A DNA stretch of 6,334 nucleotides, taken from assembly GCA_003554505.1 (NCBI GenBank), contig PWGS01000060.1:1-6334 (forward strand), given 5' to 3'. The position numbers and the translations under genes are program-made. Below the pieces are notes generated by a model. The model worked only from the letters and a program-made list of their open reading frames with translations, searched no databases and was not told where the DNA came from. The stretch is from Desulfonatronospira sp. Its GTDB lineage: Bacteria > Desulfobacterota > Desulfovibrionia > Desulfovibrionales > Desulfonatronovibrionaceae. Each line of letters starts with the position of its first letter. Within the stretch, counting starts at the first letter, position 1. This document shows positions 1 through 6,334 of the stretch, piece after piece.

Positions 1-17
1 ACCCCTGACCTCTGACC
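1..17 (-). repeat. Heptanucleotide tandem array after galU, cut by the window edge
   Basis: On the minus strand, 6 nt after the galU stop, the units GGTCAGA (17-11) and GGTCAGG (10-4) are followed by GGT (3-1), the start of a possible third unit at the edge. The bases AGA just before the first unit also match a unit end. The units differ from the array after cdaA mainly by T for A at position 3. The orientation relative to the preceding gene is the same in both places. Confidence 0.65.
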
Positions 18-23
18 TCTTTA

Positions 24-893
24 TTAGCGCCGGGGCAGAAATTCCTCCAGGTTTTTCAAAAGATCGGCTTTGAGTTCATCATCCTGCAGGGCGAAATGTA
101 TATTTGCGCTTAGATAATCCACCCAGTTGCCGATATCATAGCGCTGGCCCTCCAGCTTCACCGCCAGAAGCCTCTTGTTGCGGGCCATGGACTGCAGGGC
201 GTCAGAGAGCTGATACTCCAGGTTGTGCCCGGGTTCCAGGTTTTCCAGGTGCTCGAATATCTCTGGAGTCAAAATATAACGTCCCACTATGGCCAGGCGG
301 GATGGGGCATCCTCCAGTCTCGGCTTTTCATAGACATTGCGGATGCGGTAAAGGCCGGGGGAGATCTCCTCTCCCTGGATGATGCCGTAATTGGAAACGC
401 TCTCCCTGGACACCTCAACCCCTCCCACCACCGACATATGCTCGGTCTTGGCGGCTTCCAGCAGCTGCTTTATGGCCGGGCGCCGGCTGAACATCAGATC
501 GTCTCCGACCATAACCGCAAAAGGCTCTTTTGCAACCACCTCCCGGGCGCAAAGAACAGCATGTCCCAGTCCCAGCTGTTCTTTCTGACGCACGGAAATA
601 ATATTGGCCATCTCGGCCACCTGACGCACTTCACGCAGAAGGTGTTCCCTGTTTGTACGCCTCAGGACCGCTTCAAGAGCTAGGTTGTAATCGAAATGAT
701 CCTCCAGAATCCTTTTCTGCTGATTGGTCACAAAAACAACGTTGGTCAGGTCCGCATCGATAGCCTCTTCCACTACGTGCTGCACGGCCGGTTTTTTATA
801 TATGGGGAGCATCTCCTTGGGGACGTTCTTGGTTGCAGGCAAAGACCTTGTGCCCCATCCCGCTACAGGAATTACCACTTTCTTGATTTCCAT
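24..893 (-). CDS. galU: UTP-glucose-1-phosphate uridylyltransferase (UDP-glucose pyrophosphorylase)
   Basis: GalU makes UDP-glucose from UTP and glucose-1-phosphate, supplying LPS core, exopolysaccharide and galactose metabolism. The 289 residues fit the bacterial GalU family. The nucleotide-binding signature is AGWGTRSLPATK (11-22) followed by KEMLP (26-30); canonical GalU has AGLGTRFLPATK. Further motifs are LGLGHA (107-112), the metal-site GDD (130-132), YEKP (188-191) with the conserved sugar-binding lysine, VGRYILTP (203-210), QLSDAL (228-233) and RYDIGNW (251-257), where many homologues have GNK or GDK. These variants resemble Desulfovibrio-type GalU as I recall it, so they are probably lineage features. 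The ATG at 893 has a strong AAGGAG site 7 nt upstream, and the gene follows glmM by 60 bp. It ends in tandem stops TAATAA (26-21). RfbA/RmlA-type enzymes are excluded by the KEMLP and LGLGHA motifs. Confidence 0.96.
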   Translation of the reverse strand: MEIKKVVIPVAGWGTRSLPATKNVPKEMLPIYKKPAVQHVVEEAIDADLTNVVFVTNQQKRILEDHFDYNLALEAVLRRTNREHLLREVRQVAEMANIISVRQKEQLGLGHAVLCAREVVAKEPFAVMVGDDLMFSRRPAIKQLLEAAKTEHMSVVGGVEVSRESVSNYGIIQGEEISPGLYRIRNVYEKPRLEDAPSRLAIVGRYILTPEIFEHLENLEPGHNLEYQLSDALQSMARNKRLLAVKLEGQRYDIGNWVDYLSANIHFALQDDELKADLLKNLEEFLPRR

Positions 894-934
894 GACTATG
901 CTCCTTGCTTGTATTAAAATAGACAGCGGACAAT

Positions 935-959
935 GCCCCCGGTAAGCCCCCGGCTAAGC
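935..959 (-). repeat. Imperfect tandem duplication spanning the glmM stop codon
   Basis: On the minus strand GCTTAGCCGGGG (959-948) is followed at once by GCTTACCGGGG (947-937) and then GC, i.e. a 12-bp unit repeated with one base deleted. The first unit contains the last Ala codon and the TAG stop of glmM; the second lies in the 60-bp gap before galU. It looks like a small slippage duplication. No hairpin or terminator structure accompanies it. Confidence 0.55.
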
Positions 960-2309
960 TCGCAGACCTTCCTCCACAGCCCTGGCCAGCTTTATCGCCA
1001 TATCCTCCACCAGGGTATCGTCCTGGCCTTCCACCATGACCCTGGCCACGGATTCGGTGCCGGAATATCTGAGCAGGACCCGGCCTTTGCTGCCCAGCTG
1101 CGCTTCTGCGTCCTTGACCGCTTCCTGGATCTGCTGCACCTCTTCAAAGGGCTTTTTCCTTTCCACATGTACATTGATAAGTCGTTGCGGAAAGGGTGTC
1201 AAAAGCCTGGAAAGCTCGGACAGGGGCCTGTTTTTCTGAAGCATGATCTTTAACAGCTTGATGCCGGCCAGAATGCCGTCTCCAGTGGTTGCGTAATCCA
1301 GAAATATCAGATGTCCGGACTGCTCTCCGCCCAGGACCGCTCCTTCCCTGCGCATGGCCTCCACCACGTAGCGGTCGCCGACCTTTGTGCGCAGAAGCTT
1401 TCCGCCATGCTCCTGCATAAAGACTTCCAGAGCCATATTGCTCATGACTGTACTCACCAGCAGGTTGCCCGGCAATGCATCGCGTTCCATGAGATCCATG
1501 GCGCATATGGCCATAATCTGGTCCCCGTCCAGGATAACACCGTTTTCATCTATGGCGATAAGCCGGTCCCCGTCACCGTCCAGGGTCAGGCCCAGGTCCG
1601 CTCCGTGCTCCAGGACCATACCTGCTGCCACTTCAGGGTAAAGGGAGCCGCCCTTCTTGTTGATGTTCAGCCCGTCGGGTTCTGTGCCGGCCATGATGAC
1701 CTTGGCTCCCAGTTCTTCGAAAATGAGCGGGGCCACTCTGTATGTGGCACCGTGGGCACAGTCTATCACTACCTTCATCCCCTGCAAAGACATGGTATTG
1801 GGCAGGCTGTTCTTGAGGTGCACCACATACCTTCCAGGGCTGTCCACGATTTTTCTGGCCCTGCCTATGGCTTCAGGCTGGGGATGCTTCCAGTTTACAT
1901 CCGGGGATAGAACCAGTTCGGATATCTCCTCCTCAACCTGGTCTGAAAGCTTGAATCCCTTGTGATCAAAAAATTTTATCCCGTTGTCCATGAAAGGGTT
2001 GTGCGAAGCGGAAATGACCACCCCCAGGTCGGCGCGCATGTTCTTGGTCAGAAAGGAAATGGCGGGGGTGGGCATTGGACCCACCAGAAAAACATCCATG
2101 CCCGAGGCACAGAAACCGGAGGTCAGGGCGTTTTCAAATACATATCCCGAAAGCCGGGTATCCTTCCCGATGAGCACCCGGTGCCGCCGGTGTCCGTTGC
2201 GGAAATACTGGCCTGCTGCCAGGCCAAGCCTGAGCACTATTTCCGGAAGCATGGGAAAGATATTGGCCTGCCCTCTCAGGCCGTCTGTACCGAACAACTT
2301 CTTGCGCAT
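954..2309 (-). CDS. glmM: Phosphoglucosamine mutase GlmM
   Basis: GlmM interconverts glucosamine-6-phosphate and glucosamine-1-phosphate, a cytosolic step toward UDP-GlcNAc for peptidoglycan and lipopolysaccharide. The 451 residues match the family's usual length. The start [13 protein letters not shown] is typical. The phosphoserine loop is ISASHNP, with catalytic Ser102 at the same number as in E. coli. The Mg-binding loop is DGDGDR (244-249), the sugar loop GGEQSGH (327-333) and the phosphate loop RYSGTES (414-420), where the commoner form is RPSGTEP. The GTDG and GEQSGH motifs separate it from phosphomannomutases. The ATG at 2309 has a good AGGAG site 8 nt upstream, and only 19 bp separate it from ybbR. 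In Firmicutes GlmM binds and inhibits CdaA, so the clustering may have regulatory meaning here. Stop is TAG. Confidence 0.98.
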   Translation of the reverse strand: MRKKLFGTDGLRGQANIFPMLPEIVLRLGLAAGQYFRNGHRRHRVLIGKDTRLSGYVFENALTSGFCASGMDVFLVGPMPTPAISFLTKNMRADLGVVISASHNPFMDNGIKFFDHKGFKLSDQVEEEISELVLSPDVNWKHPQPEAIGRARKIVDSPGRYVVHLKNSLPNTMSLQGMKVVIDCAHGATYRVAPLIFEELGAKVIMAGTEPDGLNINKKGGSLYPEVAAGMVLEHGADLGLTLDGDGDRLIAIDENGVILDGDQIMAICAMDLMERDALPGNLLVSTVMSNMALEVFMQEHGGKLLRTKVGDRYVVEAMRREGAVLGGEQSGHLIFLDYATTGDGILAGIKLLKIMLQKNRPLSELSRLLTPFPQRLINVHVERKKPFEEVQQIQEAVKDAEAQLGSKGRVLLRYSGTESVARVMVEGQDDTLVEDMAIKLARAVEEGLRA

Positions 2310-2328
2310 GAAGGGTTCTCCTGTTGGT

Positions 2329-3228
2329 TTATTCTATGGTTAGTTCAACTTTTTCAGGCCGCATCTCCAGGAGCTGTCCATGCTCGGGCAACTCAGCATT
2401 AACTTGCAATTCATATACCCCCGGGCCTGCTCCAGGGCCTTTTTCCACATAGTAATGAACTCTTTCACGCCAGCCATCCTCCTGGAGGAACTCCCGGGGG
2501 AGACTAAGGTGCGCCCTGGCATAATCAGGGTCCAGGCTGTAGCTTACACCCTGCGCCCCTCTGACCTCAATGTTTTTTCTCACCCAGATATCCTCCAGCA
2601 CCGGCCCGAAAACAATTTCCACGCGCACGTCAGATGGGGTGCTTTCCAGTTCCGGGTGCAGGTCAAGCCCCGCCTTGCGCTGAAACCTGTCCGGCCTGTC
2701 CCCGTCAACAGCCAGAGGTCTGGTTCTCACAGCATCCATTTTTTTCAGGATATTTTCCGGACCTCTCACACGCAGAGATGCCGGCTCCACCGTTTTCTTT
2801 TTCAGCTCGTAGTAAGGGCTTATCGCTCCTGTCCAGACAACCTCTACAGATAAATCACGGCTCACTACCCTGTCCACCTCCAGTTCCAGTCTGGCCGGGG
2901 TGATCTCCACCGCCTGCACCGCCCGGGGCAGGTTTATTCTTTTAGGGTCCAGGACAATTATGTTTTCTCCCTGCTCCAGACCCGACAGATCAAGATTGTA
3001 AGCCAGGCGGCCCATGTCCATACGGCCCAGCATGGTTTTGGTGGCTCTGCACCTGACCGTGACCTTGCTGACCATGCCGGAAATCACTGTATAATCATCC
3101 GAAAGATGCGAGACCTCCACCGGGACATCCACCCACATCTCCACCTTTTCCTGGCCGCTTATAAGGTACCAGAAAAAAACGGCCATAACCACGGCCAGTA
3201 TCCTGTACTGCCAGTTGCTTTTGAGCAT
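2329..3228 (-). CDS. cdaR: YbbR-domain protein, probable CdaA regulator CdaR
   Basis: YbbR-domain proteins are anchored by one N-terminal helix, with repeated beta-rich domains outside the cytoplasmic membrane. In Firmicutes the homologue CdaR (YbbR) binds CdaA and modulates c-di-AMP synthesis. Here 299 residues comprise a short basic start, a single transmembrane helix (about 8-24, ending in FFWYLISG) and three YbbR-like repeats at roughly 30-118, 124-208 and 215-299. Each repeat ends in a pattern such as [10 protein letters not shown] or [11 protein letters not shown]. Firmicute proteins often have four repeats, so this is on the short side. The ATG at 3228 is the first possible ATG start, because an in-frame TAA lies at 3240-3238. 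No clear Shine-Dalgarno sequence precedes it (TTAAGATAAAAGT), which is unusual in this cluster. Position between cdaA and glmM supports the regulator role. The symbol is assigned by context; ybbR is the neutral name. Confidence 0.9.
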   Translation of the reverse strand: MLKSNWQYRILAVVMAVFFWYLISGQEKVEMWVDVPVEVSHLSDDYTVISGMVSKVTVRCRATKTMLGRMDMGRLAYNLDLSGLEQGENIIVLDPKRINLPRAVQAVEITPARLELEVDRVVSRDLSVEVVWTGAISPYYELKKKTVEPASLRVRGPENILKKMDAVRTRPLAVDGDRPDRFQRKAGLDLHPELESTPSDVRVEIVFGPVLEDIWVRKNIEVRGAQGVSYSLDPDYARAHLSLPREFLQEDGWRERVHYYVEKGPGAGPGVYELQVNAELPEHGQLLEMRPEKVELTIE

Positions 3229-3270
3229 ACTTTTATCTTAACAGCAAGAAATCAATAGTAAAACCGCGCA

Positions 3271-3305
3271 CCTGTCCTCTGTCCTCCGTCCTCCGGCCTC
3301 TGTCC
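3271..3305 (-). repeat. Heptanucleotide tandem array, five units, between cdaA and ybbR
   Basis: Read on the transcribed (minus) strand from 3305 to 3271, the units are GGACAGA, GGCCGGA, GGACGGA, GGACAGA and GGACAGG. That is five contiguous 7-mers fitting GGnCRGR. The array begins one base after the cdaA stop codon and ends 42 nt before the ybbR ATG. Two GGAGG strings, resembling Shine-Dalgarno sequence, arise at the unit junctions. A related array lies immediately after galU. Seven-base periodicity in non-coding DNA cannot be a codon-phased remnant of a short peptide repeat. The origin and function are unknown. Confidence 0.85.
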
Positions 3306-3306
3306 G

Positions 3307-4059
3307 CTATTTTTCCCAGGCCGCTGTGAGTACTCTTCTCAGGTGCACCTCATCAAGTCCTGGAATCAGCTTGCCTGACATGGCTACTGAAATCATCCCC
3401 TTCTCTTCTGAAACCACCACTGCCAGGGCGTCGCTCTCTTCGGATATTCCTATGGCCGCCCTGTGCCTGGTGCCGAAATTCCACCTGGAGGGCACGCCCA
3501 CGGCCAGGGGCAGGATGCAGCCGGCATAGGCGATTTTGTTGGCCCTGACCACGACAGCCCCGTCGTGCAGTCTTGTATTGGGATAAAATATGGTCTCCAG
3601 AAGCTCCCTGGAAAAACCGGCATTGAGTTCCACCCCGGAATCGACAACATCCCCCAGGGGAGTTCTTTTTTCCAGAACAATAAGAGCACCGATTTTTTTC
3701 TCCGCCATGTGCACTACTGCCAGAATCAATTCGTCCAGAACTTTATTCGTGGGTCGTGGATTGAACCACAGCCTGCCCGCACCCATTTCCGCCAGGGCCT
3801 TGCGGATATCGCTCTGAAAAAGAATGATCACCACCAGAAACAAAGAGCCCAGAAAATTGGTCAGCATGCCGTGCAGGGTATACAGACCGAACTCACCAGC
3901 CACATAATAAACCACCATGAGAATAAGAAGGCCGTAAACCACTGAAACAGCCCTGGTACCTTTCAGAAACAGCATGACCCGGTAAGCGATGTAGGCAACC
4001 ACCGCAATATCCACCAGGTCCCGCCAGCCTATCTGAACTATACCCAGATCTAAGAACAT
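3307..4059 (-). CDS. cdaA: Diadenylate cyclase CdaA (c-di-AMP synthase, DAC domain)
   Basis: CdaA is a membrane-bound enzyme that joins two ATP into cyclic di-AMP, a messenger for osmotic, potassium and cell-wall control. The 250 residues show three hydrophobic N-terminal helices (about 13-31, 38-54 and 65-82) followed by the cytosolic DisA_N/DAC domain. The two catalytic signatures are present: DGA (166-168) and GTRHR (196-200), the latter followed by AAIGISEESDAL and VVSEEKGMIS. All residues expected for an active cyclase appear intact. The ATG at 4059 lies inside the end of folP (10-bp overlap), with only a weak GAGAA ribosome site, so translation probably depends on coupling to folP. The neighbours ybbR/cdaR and glmM are the classic regulatory partners of CdaA in Firmicutes. 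Stop is TAG at 3309-3307, and a heptamer array begins 1 nt after it. Confidence 0.96.
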   Translation of the reverse strand: MFLDLGIVQIGWRDLVDIAVVAYIAYRVMLFLKGTRAVSVVYGLLILMVVYYVAGEFGLYTLHGMLTNFLGSLFLVVIILFQSDIRKALAEMGAGRLWFNPRPTNKVLDELILAVVHMAEKKIGALIVLEKRTPLGDVVDSGVELNAGFSRELLETIFYPNTRLHDGAVVVRANKIAYAGCILPLAVGVPSRWNFGTRHRAAIGISEESDALAVVVSEEKGMISVAMSGKLIPGLDEVHLRRVLTAAWEK

Positions 4060-4886
4060 ATATTCTCGACTATTTTCAGGGTCTTCACAGTATCTGCCAC
4101 ATCATGCACCCTGTGTATTCCCACCTGCCTGGCGGCCATGAGTGCCGTTCCCACCTGGGTGGGCATCCCTCTGTCCTTGAGATCCACTTCCAGCAGGCCG
4201 CTCCAGAGGGACTTGTAGGACAGACCCACATAGAGAGGGCGTCCCAGGACATGGAAACACTCCATATTGCTCATTATCTCCAGATTGTGCTCCAGGGTCT
4301 TGCCAAAGCCGATTCCTGGATCAAGGACGATACGGTTTTCAGGCAGTCCGGCCCGCACCAGCCTGGTGAGGTGGGTTTCGAAAAAGGACAGAATCTCCCG
4401 GGTCACATCCCTGTACCGCGGATCTGTCTGCATGTTCTCCGGGCGGTCCAGGGTGTGCATCAGTACGTAACCCGGCTTGTACTGTGCCAGGACGTCCAGC
4501 AGTTCAGGATCAAATCGGCAGGCGGAAACATCGTTTATGATCAAAGCCCCGGCATCCAGGCATTGAGCCGCTACACTGCCCTTATATGTATCAACCGAAA
4601 TGCTTGCCCGGGGATGAGCTTTTAGAATCTTTTGCAGCACCGGCATGACCCTGTCCATTTCGGTGCCGGCCTCAACCCTTGTGGAAAAAGGCCTTGTGCT
4701 TTCTCCGCCCAGGTCCAGGATATGCGCCCCCTGATGGAGAAGCTCCAGTCCGTGATGCGCAGCAGACTCCAGTGAATAATGTCTTCCTCCATCGTAAAAG
4801 GAATCCGGGGTAATATTCACCACCCCTGCAATCAAAAAAGGAGCGGGGCCAATCACCCCGCCCCCTCTTACAGACCATCTTACCAT
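4050..4886 (-). CDS. folP: Dihydropteroate synthase
   Basis: FolP is a cytosolic TIM-barrel enzyme that condenses dihydropterin pyrophosphate with p-aminobenzoate to dihydropteroate; it is the sulfonamide target in folate synthesis. The 278 residues match the usual size. Motifs in order are NITPDSF (24-30), DLGGESTRP (58-66), SVDT (97-100), IND (117-119), MH (143-144), DPGIGFGKT (189-197) and the C-terminal RVHDV (259-263), where Arg259 and His261 correspond to the conserved RxH. The SRKS motif reads SYKS (223-226): the lysine is kept but Arg is replaced by Tyr. The pterin-loop segment after MH is TLDRPENMQ rather than the more common MQGTPxxMQ. The ATG at 4886 is preceded by AGGA with a 9-nt spacer, and the N-terminus is the usual short lead into strand 1. 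The 3' end overlaps cdaA by 10 bp, which suggests translational coupling. Confidence 0.97.
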   Translation of the reverse strand: MVRWSVRGGGVIGPAPFLIAGVVNITPDSFYDGGRHYSLESAAHHGLELLHQGAHILDLGGESTRPFSTRVEAGTEMDRVMPVLQKILKAHPRASISVDTYKGSVAAQCLDAGALIINDVSACRFDPELLDVLAQYKPGYVLMHTLDRPENMQTDPRYRDVTREILSFFETHLTRLVRAGLPENRIVLDPGIGFGKTLEHNLEIMSNMECFHVLGRPLYVGLSYKSLWSGLLEVDLKDRGMPTQVGTALMAARQVGIHRVHDVADTVKTLKIVENICS

Positions 4887-4926
4887 GTTTTAGCATCCTG
4901 GCTGAATGTAATATGGTTGACAATCA

Positions 4927-4970
4927 GGCTTCTGCATCCGGAAAATAAAGATTTGCCGGATGCAGAAGCC
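4927..4970 (-). terminator. Perfect 15-bp stem-loop directly after ftsH; terminator-like but lacking a U-tract
   Basis: The arms GGCTTCTGCATCCGG (4927-4941) and CCGGATGCAGAAGCC (4956-4970) are perfectly complementary. After one mismatch the 14-nt interior can add four A-T pairs around a 4-nt loop. In the ftsH transcript the structure begins 2 nt after the TGA stop. The RNA downstream of the stem reads UGAUUGUCAACC, with no run of U, so a classical intrinsic terminator is not supported. Likely roles are partial termination, protection of the ftsH 3' end, or a processing point between ftsH and the downstream genes. The hairpin is directly visible; its function is inferred. Confidence 0.5.
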
Positions 4971-4972
4971 AT

Positions 4973-6334
4973 TCAAGACTCTATCTTGAAATCTGAATCT
5001 TCATCCTGGTCTGCGGCGCTGTCCCTTTCGCTGTCACCTTTATCGCCGCCGTCGTCGGGTTCCTTACTGTCCCCGGACTTACTTTTATCCTTCTTGAGCT
5101 CCTCTTCTATGGGGGGAAGATCCTCTCCCTGCATAAGCTTATCCACTTCCTTACCTGAAATGGTTTCTCTGTCCAGAAGAGCTTCTGAAATGCGGTGCAG
5201 GGCATCCATGTTTTCCTTGAGGAGCATCTTGGCCCGGTCGTAGCCGTCCTGGACTATCCTTTTCACCTCGGCATCGATGAGCTTGGCCGTATCCTCGCTG
5301 TATTCCTTGTGCTGGACAAACTCCCGGCCCAGAAAAACCTCGTCTCCTTTGCCCCCGAAGGAAAGCGGCCCCAGGGTCTCGCTCATGCCCCACTCACAGA
5401 CCATCTTCCTGGCCATTTTGGAGGCCCTCTCAATATCATTGCCCGCGCCGGTGGTCATCTGATTGAAGACCAGTTCCTCGGCCACCCGTCCTCCCAGAAG
5501 GACGGAGAGATTGTTTTCCAGGTAGGTCTTGGAATAGTTGTGCCGCTCATCCTCGGGAAGCTGCATGGTCACACCCAGGGCGCGCCCCCTGGGGATGATG
5601 GAAACCTTGTGAATAGGATCGGTTCCGGGGAGAAGCTTGGCCACCAGTGTATGACCGGCCTCATGATAGGCTGTGGTCTTCTTTTCTTCATCGCTTAAGA
5701 TTATGCTTCTTCTTTCCTTGCCCATAAGAACCTTGTCCTTGGCCTCCTCGAAATCCTCCATGCCCCCCTGTTCCTTGTTCTTTTTTGCCGCCTGCAGAGC
5801 CGCCTCGTTGACCAGGTTTTCCAGGTCCGCCCCGGAAAATCCCGGGGTGCCCCGGGCAATGACTTCCATATCAACCCCTGGAGCAAGGGGGGTTCTGCGG
5901 CCATGCACTTCCAGGATATGCTTTCGCCCGGCCAGGTCAGGGTTGGGCACCACCACCTGCCTGTCAAATCGCCCGGGTCTAAGAAGCGCTGGATCCAGTA
6001 CATCCGGACGGTTGGTGGCGGCGATGAGTATAACTCCTTCGTTGGATTCAAAGCCGTCCATCTCCACCAGAAGCTGGTTCAGGGTTTGCTCGCGCTCGTC
6101 GTGTCCACCGCCCAGACCGGCACCTCTTTGCCGGCCCACGGCATCAATTTCGTCAATAAATATCAGACAGGGAGCATTTTTCTTGCCCTGCACAAAAAGG
6201 TCCCGCCCCCTGGAGGCCCCTACGCCCACAAACATTTCCACGAAATCGGAGCCCGAGATGGAGAAAAAGGGAACTCCGGCCTCACCGGCCACTGCCCTGG
6301 CCAGCAGTGTCTTACCCGTTCCCGGGGAACCCAC
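4973..6334 (-). CDS. ftsH: ATP-dependent zinc metalloprotease FtsH, C-terminal part (5' end outside window)
   Basis: FtsH is a hexameric inner-membrane AAA+ protease that extracts and degrades misfolded membrane proteins and selected cytosolic regulators. The visible 453 residues begin inside the Walker A loop (GSPGTGKT, residues 2-9 of this fragment). The first codon is GTG, but it is an internal valine of that motif, not a start. About 190 N-terminal residues (membrane and periplasmic part) are therefore missing if the protein resembles E. coli FtsH. Next come the pore-loop region FVGVG (35-39), Walker B with IFIDEID (58-64), and the second region of homology ending in RPGRFDR (119-125) with the arginine fingers. 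The protease domain has the zinc site HEAGH (224-228), and Asp300 in GAGND is the expected third ligand. After about residue 408 the protein ends in a highly charged, Asp/Glu/Ser/Lys-rich tail of about 45 residues. Residue 43 is Gly where the family normally has Val (SRVRD). The gene ends in TGA, 86 bp before folP. The family call is certain. Confidence 0.98.
   Translation of the reverse strand: MGSPGTGKTLLARAVAGEAGVPFFSISGSDFVEMFVGVGASRGRDLFVQGKKNAPCLIFIDEIDAVGRQRGAGLGGGHDEREQTLNQLLVEMDGFESNEGVILIAATNRPDVLDPALLRPGRFDRQVVVPNPDLAGRKHILEVHGRRTPLAPGVDMEVIARGTPGFSGADLENLVNEAALQAAKKNKEQGGMEDFEEAKDKVLMGKERRSIILSDEEKKTTAYHEAGHTLVAKLLPGTDPIHKVSIIPRGRALGVTMQLPEDERHNYSKTYLENNLSVLLGGRVAEELVFNQMTTGAGNDIERASKMARKMVCEWGMSETLGPLSFGGKGDEVFLGREFVQHKEYSEDTAKLIDAEVKRIVQDGYDRAKMLLKENMDALHRISEALLDRETISGKEVDKLMQGEDLPPIEEELKKDKSKSGDSKEPDDGGDKGDSERDSAADQDEDSDFKIES

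Noticed and set aside
200..260. Repeated CCAGG/CTCCAGG words within galU and other genes
   Set aside because: They correspond to frequent CTGGAG (Leu-Glu) and CTGGAA codons on the coding strand and show no fixed spacing.
894..953. A promoter for galU in the gap after glmM
   Set aside because: TATTTTAATA could serve as a -10 region, but no matching -35 box at proper spacing was found. Read-through from glmM is the simpler reading.
1311..1910. A 199-codon open frame on the plus strand, antisense to glmM
   Set aside because: It lies wholly inside the well-supported glmM gene, resembles no protein I recognise, and is explained by codon bias on the opposite strand. The same applies to the plus-strand frames antisense to folP, ybbR, ftsH and galU.
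3229..3265. Promoter-like TTTACT, 16 bp, TAAGAT upstream of ybbR
   Set aside because: Each box matches the sigma-70 consensus at only 4 of 6 positions, and transcription would begin at or next to the ATG. The AT-rich gap makes such matches likely by chance.
4887..4926. TTGTCA upstream of folP as a -35 box
   Set aside because: No acceptable -10 box lies 16-18 bp downstream; TATTAC is much too close.
6332..6334. GTG at the window edge as the start of an FtsH-like protein
   Set aside because: It encodes the valine just before the Walker A glycine; a start there would cut through the ATP-binding motif. The gene continues beyond the window.

Overview
The window is a compact block of six genes, all on the minus strand. 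In transcription order, from high to low coordinates, they are ftsH (5' end beyond the window) - folP - cdaA - ybbR/cdaR - glmM - galU. Nearly the whole window is coding; the longest gaps are 60-86 bp, and no stretch of 300 bp lacks a gene. No tRNA, rRNA, transposase, phage gene or CRISPR array was seen. The protein sequences (FtsH with GAGNDIERA, GalU with AGWGTRSLPATK, a YbbR protein next to a diadenylate cyclase) and the gene order suggest a Desulfovibrio-like member of the Desulfobacterota (former Deltaproteobacteria). That assignment comes from remembered family patterns, not from a search.

Layout: 6334-4973 is the C-terminal two thirds of the membrane AAA+ protease FtsH, from the Walker A motif onward. 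An 86-bp gap (4887-4972) follows and holds a perfect 15-bp stem-loop. Next is folP (4886-4050, dihydropteroate synthase), which overlaps the start of cdaA (4059-3307, membrane c-di-AMP synthase) by 10 bp. A 78-bp gap carries a five-unit heptanucleotide array and leads to ybbR/cdaR (3228-2329). After 19 bp comes glmM (2309-954, phosphoglucosamine mutase), then a 60-bp gap and galU (893-24, UTP-glucose-1-phosphate uridylyltransferase). A second heptamer array of the same family starts just past the galU stop and runs off the window edge.

The genes form a plausible operon linking envelope precursor supply to second-messenger signalling. GlmM makes glucosamine-1-phosphate for UDP-GlcNAc (peptidoglycan, LPS), and GalU makes UDP-glucose. 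CdaA, with its regulator CdaR and with GlmM, is a known control unit for c-di-AMP in Firmicutes. FtsH and FolP add membrane protein quality control and folate synthesis. The order merges the enterobacterial ftsH-folP-glmM cluster with the Firmicute cdaA-cdaR-glmM cluster.

I found no clearly new biological system; this is mostly core housekeeping sequence. The most interesting non-coding signals are the two heptamer arrays placed directly after stop codons and the long hairpin after ftsH. A few family-atypical residues (FtsH Gly43 of the visible part, FolP Tyr224) merit a check.
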